From the NCBI GenBank assembly GCA_017439405.1, contig JAFSJF010000083.1, positions 1 to 48,431 on the forward strand: DNA of 48,431 bases. Direction: 5' to 3'. This stretch comes from Bacteroidales bacterium. GTDB lineage: Bacteria; Bacteroidota; Bacteroidia; Bacteroidales; F082. The translations under genes and the position numbers were made by a program. Below are positions 36,192-43,733 of the stretch, one piece after another (the stretch's first letter is position 1; every line of letters begins with the position of its first letter). The notes beneath the pieces are model-generated. The model did not search any database, was not told where the DNA came from, and saw nothing but the letters and a program-made list of their open reading frames with translations.

Positions 36192-36920
36192 CTACAGCAA
36201 ATGCACAATCCCCCTAAAAACAATGAAATAAGCCCCGCAGAGCATCAGCAGCACACCAGCAATCTTGTTCATCAGCGTGGTGCGCTCGGCGTTGAAGAAC
36301 CGCTTCAGTTTGGCCGCGCCCCAGGCCTTCAGTAGTTCCAATAGAAAGGTCGTGCCAAGGATGATGCCGAAAAACACGATGGTGCTCAGCTTGTTGCCAC
36401 CCATGTTGCCCGCCACGATGGCCACCGCCGAAAACCAAAACAACCATACGAAAGGATTCAAGATGTTGAGGACGAAGCCTTTGCCGAGAAAAACGAACCA
36501 TGAGGGCTTGTCGTTTTGGTTTTTCATGATCTCTTCGGAGCGTTGCTCTATGAACTGCTCGCGTTGCTCTTGGTCCTTGACCTTTTTCCGATAGGTGAAG
36601 ATGCCGAACAGCAGCAAGATTACGCCGGCACCGATGCTCGCCAAGGCTGCCTCGCGGCTGGAACGCATCACCACCTGAACCGAAGTCAGGATGCAGAGCG
36701 AGATGACCATGGCATCGTTGAGGATGACGCCCGTGGCAAACCACGCCGCCGAGCGGAAGCCACGGTGAAGGCTGGTCTGCACCAAAGTGATGAAGGCTGG
36801 CCCCATGTTGACCACCACGGAAAGGAACAACCCGATCAGCACGGCCCACATCACGAAGCTGAACGACCCAATCTGGCTGAACTCAGGCATCCTGTCGAAA
36901 ATCTCAGGTGTGTTCTCCAT
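36192..36920 (-). CDS. LysE/RhtB-type amino-acid exporter
   Basis: 242-residue inner-membrane protein with about six hydrophobic segments. It shows the LysE superfamily pattern NMGPAFITLVQTSLHRGFRSAAWFATGV near the start, with a conserved proline, and FLGKGFVLNILNPFVWLFWF in the middle. Members export amino acids or related small compounds. It lies 10 bases downstream of the GH3-family gene, so the two form an operon; the exported compound may be linked to that enzyme's product, which is inference. Confidence 0.87.
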   Translation of the reverse strand: MENTPEIFDRMPEFSQIGSFSFVMWAVLIGLFLSVVVNMGPAFITLVQTSLHRGFRSAAWFATGVILNDAMVISLCILTSVQVVMRSSREAALASIGAGVILLLFGIFTYRKKVKDQEQREQFIEQRSEEIMKNQNDKPSWFVFLGKGFVLNILNPFVWLFWFSAVAIVAGNMGGNKLSTIVFFGIILGTTFLLELLKAWGAAKLKRFFNAERTTLMNKIAGVLLMLCGAYFIVFRGIVHLL

Positions 36921-36930
36921 TTTTTGACAA

Positions 36931-38487
36931 CTATTTGATATTCAAACTTTTGACATATTCTTCCCACATCTCGAGGCGTTTGCCTTTCATCACGCGCGGG
37001 AACTTGGTTGCGCCGCCCCACTTGCCGATCTTCTGCTCCATGAACTCGTAGAAACACTTGGTGGGCAGCACATCGACGAACAACTCCTTGATGGCTTGGG
37101 TGCGCTCAACGGCGTAGTCGTCGTTCAGCCTGCAGAGGTTTTCGTCGATGAGCTTGAGGGCTTTTTCCTTGTCTATCGGTTCGTCGCAGCCGAGATACCA
37201 ATGGTGGGCAAACATCGTGCCGTGCCGGATGCCGGCCACGGTGAACTCCGTGATGCTGATGCCCAGTTCCTCGGCCATCATCTCCACGGCGCGGGTCATG
37301 TTGTCTTGCGACAGGTGCTCGCCCGTGATGCTCAGGAACTGCTTCGTGCGCCCCGTGATGACGATTTCGCAGTCCTTGGTGTTGAGGAACTTGATGGTGT
37401 CGCCGATAAGGTAGCGCCACGTTCCGGCGCAGGTCGAGAGCAGGATGGCGTAGTCCACGCCATCTTGCACTTCGCCGAGCAGCAAGGTCTTGGGTTCGGC
37501 CACGATGGTGCCGTCTTCGTCGAAGTTCTCATCGTTGAACGGCACGAACTCAAAATAGATGCCATTATCGACCAAGAGCTGCATGACGCGCTTCTTCAGA
37601 TCGACTTGGTAGGCGATGTAGCCCTCCGAGGCCAAGTAGCTTTCCACGAAAAGCACCTCCTTGCCGAAGATGCGTTCGAAGCTTTTCTCATAAGGCGCGA
37701 AAGCCACGCCGCTGTGGACATAGACCATCAGGTTGGGCCAGAGGTCGTGGATGGTCTTGAGGTTGTATTCCTTGATGATGCGCTCGAGCAGAATCTGCAC
37801 CCAAGCTGGCACGCCCACGATGACGCCGATGTCCCAATTGGGGGCTTCCTTCACCATGAGGTCCATCTTCTCGGCCCAGTCCTTGACTTTGGAGATTTTC
37901 TGTCCGGGCTTGTAGAAACGCTCGAACCACGACGGGATCTTGCCCGCCGAGATGCCCGAGAGGTCGCCGGCGTAGTAGCCGTAGTGTTCGTTGTATTGCA
38001 GGTCGGTGCTGCCGCCGATCATCAGGACGCCCCGATTGTAGAACCCGACGGGGAAGTCATAGCGCGTGGCTGAAACCAATTGCCGTATGCCCGCCCGCGT
38101 GATTTTGTTGTTCAGTCCCTTGGTGATGGGGATGTATTTGCTGGCCGCCTCGGAAGTGCCTGAGCTGAGGGCGAAATACTTGATTTTTCCTGGCCAGGCG
38201 ATGTTGCGCTTGCCTTCAAGGTTGAGGTGCCACCATTCGTCATGCATCTTGTTGTAGTCGAACACGGGCACGCGCCTGCGGAACTCTTCGAGGATGTTGC
38301 CCGAAAGCAGGATTTCGTCGAAATGGTAGAACTTCCCGAACTCGGTGAACTGCGCCTTGGTGAGCAGCTTGCGCAGTTCGCGGCGTTGCGCACGGATGGG
38401 GTCGGTGTGGTTCTGGCGTATTTCTACAGGTATGTTCTTGATTTCTGCGGCGGCCTTCACGATGGCACCCAAGACTGGTATTGGCAT
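36931..38487 (-). CDS. GH3-family acyl-adenylate / acyl-amide synthetase
   Basis: 518 residues of the GH3 (auxin-responsive promoter) family, adenylating enzymes that in plants join carboxylic acids to amino acids. Visible features are the ATP-binding FALSSGTSEAASKYIP, the YLASEGYIAYQ region, the adenylate-binding WRYLIGDTIKF and TGRTKQFLSITGEHLS. The bacterial members are poorly characterised. A TTG at 38544 would add 19 residues with no family match, so the ATG at 38487 is used. Downstream and cotranscribed is a LysE-type exporter. Substrate is unknown. Confidence 0.88.
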   Translation of the reverse strand: MPIPVLGAIVKAAAEIKNIPVEIRQNHTDPIRAQRRELRKLLTKAQFTEFGKFYHFDEILLSGNILEEFRRRVPVFDYNKMHDEWWHLNLEGKRNIAWPGKIKYFALSSGTSEAASKYIPITKGLNNKITRAGIRQLVSATRYDFPVGFYNRGVLMIGGSTDLQYNEHYGYYAGDLSGISAGKIPSWFERFYKPGQKISKVKDWAEKMDLMVKEAPNWDIGVIVGVPAWVQILLERIIKEYNLKTIHDLWPNLMVYVHSGVAFAPYEKSFERIFGKEVLFVESYLASEGYIAYQVDLKKRVMQLLVDNGIYFEFVPFNDENFDEDGTIVAEPKTLLLGEVQDGVDYAILLSTCAGTWRYLIGDTIKFLNTKDCEIVITGRTKQFLSITGEHLSQDNMTRAVEMMAEELGISITEFTVAGIRHGTMFAHHWYLGCDEPIDKEKALKLIDENLCRLNDDYAVERTQAIKELFVDVLPTKCFYEFMEQKIGKWGGATKFPRVMKGKRLEMWEEYVKSLNIK

Positions 38488-38511
38488 AGTATTCGACTTT
38501 GATTTGGGGTG

Positions 38512-38519
38512 CAAAGTTA
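38512..38519 (-). promoter_or_regulatory. putative -7 box for the GH3-LysE operon
   Basis: Minus-strand TAACTTTG followed by C, 24 bases before the GH3 ATG. It is divergent from the box at 38561. Confidence 0.55.
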
Positions 38520-38560
38520 TGGAAATTTGGTGAAATGCTCCCAATATCCAAAATAACTCC

Positions 38561-38568
38561 TATTTTTG
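38561..38568 (+). promoter_or_regulatory. putative -7 box for the beta-helix protein gene
   Basis: TATTTTTG followed by C, 28 bases before the ATG at 38597. Confidence 0.6.
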
Positions 38569-38596
38569 CGCAACAAAACCCCAAAAAAAGTCACAC

Positions 38597-40177
38597 ATGA
38601 AAAAAGGTATTCTGCTTTTCTTTTGGCTTGGCATTTTTGCGGCCCAAGCCCAAACAGTCAATGTATCTGGCTTGCAATCAGGCGTTTGGGAAGCCGATAC
38701 CATCAAGGTTGTCGGTAATGTCTTCGTACGGGATTCGTTGCGCATCGCGCCAGGAACCACGGTGTTGTTCGGTGGGTTCTATCAGATTGCGGTCGAGGAC
38801 AACGCCCAGCTGAAGGCCGTCGGCTCCGCAACCGACTCCATACTCTTCACCGTTGCCGACACTACGGGATTCCACATCTTCAACACAGGTCGCGGCGGCT
38901 GGAACGGCATCCGATTGGAGAATGCCGGAGATTCAAGGTTCGAGTTTTGCCGTTTCCAATACGGCAAGGCGGCCTTGGACAAAGACCAAGACGGCGGCGC
39001 CTTGCGCATCTTCGACTGCGAAAACGTGGAAATCGGCCATAGCAAGCTGTTCGGCAACTTCTCGCGCGAGCATGGCGGAGCCCTGAACGCCGTGAATTCG
39101 AAAGTCGCCATGCACGACTGTGACGTTTGCAACAATCTGACTTACACGCTTCTGGATACAGTTTATGCCATGTATGGCGGAGGCCTGCGCTTCCTCAATT
39201 GTGAAGTGGACATCACGGGTAGCAACTTCCACCACAACAACGGCCAAAGTGCCGTTGGCGGGGCACTGAGCTTGGACAGCTGTGCCGTCAGAATCGACCG
39301 CTGCCGCTTCGAGCACAACTACGGCATCAACGGCGCGGGGCTTTACCTGATTCGAAGCAACGACTGGGAATGCAGCATCACAAACTCGCTCTTTGCCAAC
39401 AACACTTCAGGACATTTCGGCGGCGGCTTGGCCATCAGCGACTCGTCGCCTTTGGTGGGCAACATCACCGTCGTCGGCAACCATTCCGTCGGGGTCAATT
39501 GCGGCGGCATCTTCTTCTACCAGCACAGTTCGCCCTTGGTGTGGAATTGCATCGTCTATGGCAACACCAACGAAGTCCCGCTTGACGAACCCGTCCAAAT
39601 GTGGTCGTGGACTTACGACGACTATGCACCCGAATTCCATAACTGTTTGGTCCAGTTTGGCTTGGACAACATCTCAAACCACGAGGTCATTGCCGTTTAT
39701 GAAAACTGCCTTGACGAAGACCCGCTGTTTGCCGATGCGGCAAACGAAGACTTCACCCTTCGTGAAGGCAGTCCCTGCGTCGATGCCGGCTCGACCGACA
39801 CGCCAGTAACCATCCTCAGCGGCCTCGACCTGAACGGAACCGGCCGCGTCAAAGGCAACGGGATCGACCTTGGGGCCTACGAGTTCTCGGGAACCGGCGT
39901 TGAGGAAAACGCCCCAAGCGGATGCTTTTTCCGCATCGTCGGCAACCCGATTACAGCCTCAAGCTATGCCGAAATCGACTTGGAAAGCCAAAGCAATGTG
40001 AAGCTCGCCGTCTATTCCTTGGATGGCAAGCTGTTGACAAACAAAGATTTGGGAAACCTTCCCATAGGCACACAACGCATGGGAATCGGTGATTTGTTCG
40101 AAGGCAGGGCCAAAGGGACTTATCTGATAGTCATCAACCATGCCGAAAAGGCCTTTTCGGCAAAAATCGTGTTGTAA
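38597..40177 (+). CDS. secreted right-handed beta-helix protein with T9SS sorting domain
   Basis: 526 residues. A signal peptide (about 1-18, ending AQAQ) is followed by a parallel beta-helix region with repeated short strands and GGALN / GGGLRF / GGALSL / GAGLYL / GGGLAI turns (about 135-330), as in pectate-lyase-like and Omp-type repeat proteins. A short DPLFAD...SPCVDAGS block typical of such proteins follows. The last 80 residues form a T9SS C-terminal domain (LAVYSLDGKLL, then GTYLIVINHAEKAFSAKIVL). No polysaccharide-lyase catalytic set could be seen, so an adhesin or binding role is as likely as an enzyme. The barrel gene starts directly at the next base. Confidence 0.85.
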   Translation: MKKGILLFFWLGIFAAQAQTVNVSGLQSGVWEADTIKVVGNVFVRDSLRIAPGTTVLFGGFYQIAVEDNAQLKAVGSATDSILFTVADTTGFHIFNTGRGGWNGIRLENAGDSRFEFCRFQYGKAALDKDQDGGALRIFDCENVEIGHSKLFGNFSREHGGALNAVNSKVAMHDCDVCNNLTYTLLDTVYAMYGGGLRFLNCEVDITGSNFHHNNGQSAVGGALSLDSCAVRIDRCRFEHNYGINGAGLYLIRSNDWECSITNSLFANNTSGHFGGGLAISDSSPLVGNITVVGNHSVGVNCGGIFFYQHSSPLVWNCIVYGNTNEVPLDEPVQMWSWTYDDYAPEFHNCLVQFGLDNISNHEVIAVYENCLDEDPLFADAANEDFTLREGSPCVDAGSTDTPVTILSGLDLNGTGRVKGNGIDLGAYEFSGTGVEENAPSGCFFRIVGNPITASSYAEIDLESQSNVKLAVYSLDGKLLTNKDLGNLPIGTQRMGIGDLFEGRAKGTYLIVINHAEKAFSAKIVL

Positions 40178-40810
40178 ATGAAAGCCAAAAGCCACATTGT
40201 CCTCTTCATTTTCATGCTCTTTGCGGCATCATCGCTTCAGGCCCAAAGGATAGGCGGCGGACTGCTTGTCGGGCCGGTTTTCTCCACCATGAACCTCAGC
40301 GGGAACGACAGCACCACTTTCCGCACCGATTTCACCGGCGGCGTGCGCATTGCGCTCATTCCCAAGCGTTTCATCCTTGGCGGCGAAATCGATGTCGTTT
40401 ATTCCCGCCAGGGTACAAGCTCGAAAAAAGGCCTTGACGAATCGGGCAACACCATCCGCTACATGGAGAAGTCGCACTACATCAATGTGCCATTGCTGCT
40501 CAACATCTATCTCCGCCGCTGGAACGAGGACGACGAGGACGAGTCGAAGATTCCGCGCCTGCGCATCGGGCCGCAAATCGGGTTCTGCATCGGCGGCAAC
40601 GACGTGACCGTGGTCAACGGCAAAAGGAAGCAGCAGTACATCATCCCGTGGGAGAAAGGCAGCTTCAACCGCATCGACTATGGCCTGACGGCAGCCATCA
40701 GCTACTGGTTCGTCGAGGTGCGCTACACCTTCGGCATGGCCAATGTCTTCAAGGACGGCGAGAAGTCGGCCAACCACGTGATTTCGGTCACTTGGTCGGA
40801 TGTTTGGTGA
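40178..40810 (+). CDS. PorT-type outer-membrane beta-barrel protein
   Basis: 210 residues. A signal peptide (about 1-22, ending SLQAQ) is followed by alternating hydrophobic strands: GGGLLVGPVFSTMNL, GGVRIALIPKRFILGGEIDV, INVPLLLNIYL, RLRIGPQIGFCIGG and VEVRYTFGMANV. This pattern is that of the outer-membrane beta-barrel family including PorT. It starts at the base after the preceding stop, so it is made together with the secreted beta-helix protein and might anchor or help assemble it (inference). It is too generic to call PorT itself. Confidence 0.82.
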   Translation: MKAKSHIVLFIFMLFAASSLQAQRIGGGLLVGPVFSTMNLSGNDSTTFRTDFTGGVRIALIPKRFILGGEIDVVYSRQGTSSKKGLDESGNTIRYMEKSHYINVPLLLNIYLRRWNEDDEDESKIPRLRIGPQIGFCIGGNDVTVVNGKRKQQYIIPWEKGSFNRIDYGLTAAISYWFVEVRYTFGMANVFKDGEKSANHVISVTWSDVW

Positions 40811-40828
40811 AGATTTCGGAAAAATATA

Positions 40829-40836
40829 TACATTTG
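40829..40836 (+). promoter_or_regulatory. putative promoter of trkA-trkH
   Basis: TACATTTG followed by C, 21 bases before the trkA ATG. A TTTG lies 22 bases upstream (40803-40806), close to the expected -33 spacing. Confidence 0.6.
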
Positions 40837-40857
40837 CGGTTTGTAAACTGAAATGAA

Positions 40858-42198
40858 ATGAACATAGTAATAGCCGGAGACGGAGAAGTAGGCATGCACC
40901 TCGCGGAAGCACTGGTGCGCAGCAACCACGACATCACCATCGTGGACCCGCACGAGGAACTGCTGAAAATGATGGAATCGCACAGCGACCTGATGACCAT
41001 CACGGGCGACTCCACCTCGACCGCCGTGCTGCAACGCGCCAACGTGAAACGCGCCGACCTCGTCATTGCCGTGCTTCACGACGAGCACATCAACCTGCTG
41101 ACGGGCATCATCGCCAAGAAACTCGGCGCGAAGAAGGTCATCGCCCGCGTCAACACGATGGAAAACCTCAGTCCGGAAGTGTGGCGAATGTACCAAGACC
41201 TCGGAATTGACGGTTTACTCTCGCCCGAAGACATTGCCGCACAAGAGATTATCTCGCTGCTGAAACAAAACGCCTCGCTGGAGACTTACGACTTCTCGGG
41301 CGGCAAGTTGCAACTTTTCATGGTGAAATTGGAATCGGAGGCTGAAATCCTCGGCAAGAGTGTTGATGAGGTAATCAACCAATATGAGCACATCGAGTTC
41401 CGCATCGCGGCCATACACCGCAGGCAGAACACCTTCGTGCCTCAGGGCGACGACGTGTTCCAAATGGGCGACATGGTGTATGTCGTCACCAAGCCGCACG
41501 CCGTCAAAGACATCATCAAGCTGAGCGGCAAGAAGAAAATCAACATCCACAACGTGATGATTGTGGGTGGCGGTCGCGTGGGAAGAATCACCGCGAAACG
41601 TTTGGAGAACGAGTTGAATATCAAGGTGTTGGAAAACAACAAGGAACGTTGCATGGACTTGACCAACTACCTTGGTGAGGCCTTGGTGGTGAACGCCGAC
41701 GCCCGCGACCTCGACCTGTTGGAAGACGAGGGCATCAAGGACATGGACGCTTTCATCGCCGTGACCGACAACACCGAGACCAACATCCTCACTTGCCTGC
41801 AAGCCAAGTCGTTCGGCGTGAAGAAAACCATCGCCCTTGTCGAGAACATCGACTACATCGACATCTCGCAGAACATCGGCATCGACTCCATCATCAACAA
41901 GAAGCTGATAGCGGCAAGCTACATGGTGAAATACACGCTTGGAGCCAAAGTCTCCTCGCTGAAATGCCTGAGCGGCATCGATGCCGACATCGTTGAGTTT
42001 GACGTCAGAAGCGGATCGGCGGTCACGCGCAAGACCATCGGCCAGCTCGCCATGCCCACCGACGCCATCATCTGCGGCATCACTCGCGACGGCGAGAGCT
42101 TCATCGCCACCGACGACTTCCAAATCGAGACCGACGACCAAGTGGTGGTGTTGGCTTTGCCTAACGCCATCCCTGCTGTTGAAAGGCTGTTCCATTAA
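40858..42198 (+). CDS. trkA: Trk potassium uptake regulatory subunit TrkA
   Basis: Cytoplasmic, nucleotide-gated ring that controls the TrkH channel. The 446-residue protein contains two RCK units, each with a Rossmann NAD/ATP-binding motif: IAGDGEVGMHLAEALV (about 4-19) and IVGGGRVGRITAKRL (about 235-249). Each is followed by a TrkA-C domain. Length matches the double-RCK form. The trkH start follows 3 bases after the stop, so the pair is an operon. Confidence 0.96.
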   Translation: MNIVIAGDGEVGMHLAEALVRSNHDITIVDPHEELLKMMESHSDLMTITGDSTSTAVLQRANVKRADLVIAVLHDEHINLLTGIIAKKLGAKKVIARVNTMENLSPEVWRMYQDLGIDGLLSPEDIAAQEIISLLKQNASLETYDFSGGKLQLFMVKLESEAEILGKSVDEVINQYEHIEFRIAAIHRRQNTFVPQGDDVFQMGDMVYVVTKPHAVKDIIKLSGKKKINIHNVMIVGGGRVGRITAKRLENELNIKVLENNKERCMDLTNYLGEALVVNADARDLDLLEDEGIKDMDAFIAVTDNTETNILTCLQAKSFGVKKTIALVENIDYIDISQNIGIDSIINKKLIAASYMVKYTLGAKVSSLKCLSGIDADIVEFDVRSGSAVTRKTIGQLAMPTDAIICGITRDGESFIATDDFQIETDDQVVVLALPNAIPAVERLFH

Positions 42199-42201
42199 GC
42201 C

Positions 42202-43665
42202 ATGACGTTCAAAAGCAAAATAAACATCCCATTGGTCCTCAGGATTGAAGGCTTCCTGCTGTTGCTCGAAGGCTTCTTCATGCTGACCGTGCTTCCTGTG
42301 ACCTATCTGCACCATGGGCTTTACGCCTACAGTATGCCTTTCTCGGCACTCATCACGCTGCTCACGGGGTTTATTTTGCTCATCGCAACGCGCAACCATA
42401 AAACCGAAAAGACCACCTCGCGCGACGGCGTGTTCGTGGTATGCACGTCGTGGCTCGCGCTCTCGCTGTTTGGTGCCATGCCCTTTCTGCTCAGCAAGAG
42501 CGTGCCCAACTTCACCGATGGTTTCTTTGAGGCCTTGTCGGGGTTCACCACGACTGGCGCCACCATCCTGACCCGCATCGAGGCCGTGCCGAAAGACATC
42601 CTGCTTTGGCGCAGCATGACGCAATGGATTGGCGGTTTGGCCATCATCGTGTTCACCATTGCCATTTTGCCTTATCTCGGCATGAGCGGAATGCAGCTCT
42701 TCGTGGCCGAAATCAATGGCTTGAACTACGACAAACTGCATCCGCGCATCATGCACACCGTGTGGCGCATTTGGGGTATCTATCTGTTTTTCACGCTGTT
42801 GGAAACACTGCTCCTTTATTGGGGAGACATGGACTTCTACGACGCCCTCTGCCATTCGTTAGCCACCATCAGTTCGGGCGGCTTCTCGACACGGACGGGC
42901 AACATCGGCGCGTTTTCCAACTATTCCCAAGTCGTGGTCAGCGTGTTCATGGTGCTTTCGGGCTGCAATTTCTCGCTGCTGCTGCTCTCGTTGGGTTGGC
43001 GGTCGTTTGCCATCCTGAAAAACCAGGAGTTCCGCACGTTCCTGCTCTATACCTTGTTCTTAGGCATAGGCATCGGGCTGGTATTGCTCTTTGCCCGTCA
43101 CCTGAGCTTCGGCAGCGCTTTCCGCCAGTCGTTCTTCAGCGTCATTTCCACCTTCACCACCACGGGCTTCTTCGTGGGCGACTACACGCAATGGCCTGCT
43201 TTCTTGGGCATCATCCTCTTCCTGCTGATGTTCATCGGCGCCTGCTCAGGCTCCACCTCGGGCGGCATCAAGATTTTCCGCCACCTGATTTTCCTCAACA
43301 ACTCCTTCCTTGAACTGAAGCGCATCATCCACCCCAACGCCGTGCTGCCCGTGAAGGTCAACGGGAAATCCATCTCGACCAGCGGGGTTTACAAAAACAT
43401 CACCTTTATTGTCATCTATTTTCTGGTGTTTATTGTTGGCGCCATCATCTTGCTTCTCACCGGCATAGACTTCAACACGGCCATCGGCGCATCAGTGGCC
43501 ACCTTGAGCAACGTCGGCACGGGCATCGGAACCGTTGGACCAGGCGGTTCCTATGTCTTGTTCCCGCTCGGCACCAAATGGGTGCTCATGCTATTGATGC
43601 TCTTAGGCAGGGTTGAGCTGTTCTCGCTCATCACCTTGTTTTCGCGCAGTTTTTGGAGGAATTGA
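42202..43665 (+). CDS. trkH: Trk potassium channel subunit TrkH
   Basis: Inner-membrane K+ uptake channel of 487 residues with eight to ten membrane helices. The four pore-loop repeats can be recognised by their filter-like segments: GFTTTGATIL, ISSGGFSTRTG, STFTTTGFF and ATLSNVGTGIGTVGPGG. An internal SGSTSGGIKIFRH segment is characteristic of the family. It is cotranscribed with trkA, and its stop lies ahead of the promoter box for the GH97 gene. Confidence 0.96.
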   Translation: MTFKSKINIPLVLRIEGFLLLLEGFFMLTVLPVTYLHHGLYAYSMPFSALITLLTGFILLIATRNHKTEKTTSRDGVFVVCTSWLALSLFGAMPFLLSKSVPNFTDGFFEALSGFTTTGATILTRIEAVPKDILLWRSMTQWIGGLAIIVFTIAILPYLGMSGMQLFVAEINGLNYDKLHPRIMHTVWRIWGIYLFFTLLETLLLYWGDMDFYDALCHSLATISSGGFSTRTGNIGAFSNYSQVVVSVFMVLSGCNFSLLLLSLGWRSFAILKNQEFRTFLLYTLFLGIGIGLVLLFARHLSFGSAFRQSFFSVISTFTTTGFFVGDYTQWPAFLGIILFLLMFIGACSGSTSGGIKIFRHLIFLNNSFLELKRIIHPNAVLPVKVNGKSISTSGVYKNITFIVIYFLVFIVGAIILLLTGIDFNTAIGASVATLSNVGTGIGTVGPGGSYVLFPLGTKWVLMLLMLLGRVELFSLITLFSRSFWRN

Positions 43666-43704
43666 TTTTTGGCGATCTTTTTCGGGAACAATTCATCTTT
43701 TTAC

Positions 43705-43712
43705 TATTTTTG
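43705..43712 (+). promoter_or_regulatory. putative -7 box for the GH97 gene
   Basis: TATTTTTG followed by C, 21 bases before the ATG at 43734. It lies inside the false upstream extension of that frame, which begins at 43653 within trkH. Confidence 0.6.
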
Positions 43713-43733
43713 CCTGCACAAATCTTTACCAGC

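Noticed and set aside
41215-42855. 546-codon minus-strand open frame across trkA-trkH
   Set aside because: It is antisense to two well-supported genes. Its protein is a low-complexity mix of His, Gln and Val without any domain, as expected from the NNC/NNG-rich third positions of the real genes.
43653-43733. Longer N-terminus of the GH97 protein starting inside trkH
   Set aside because: The signal peptide begins at the ATG at 43734 and a promoter box lies within the extension.
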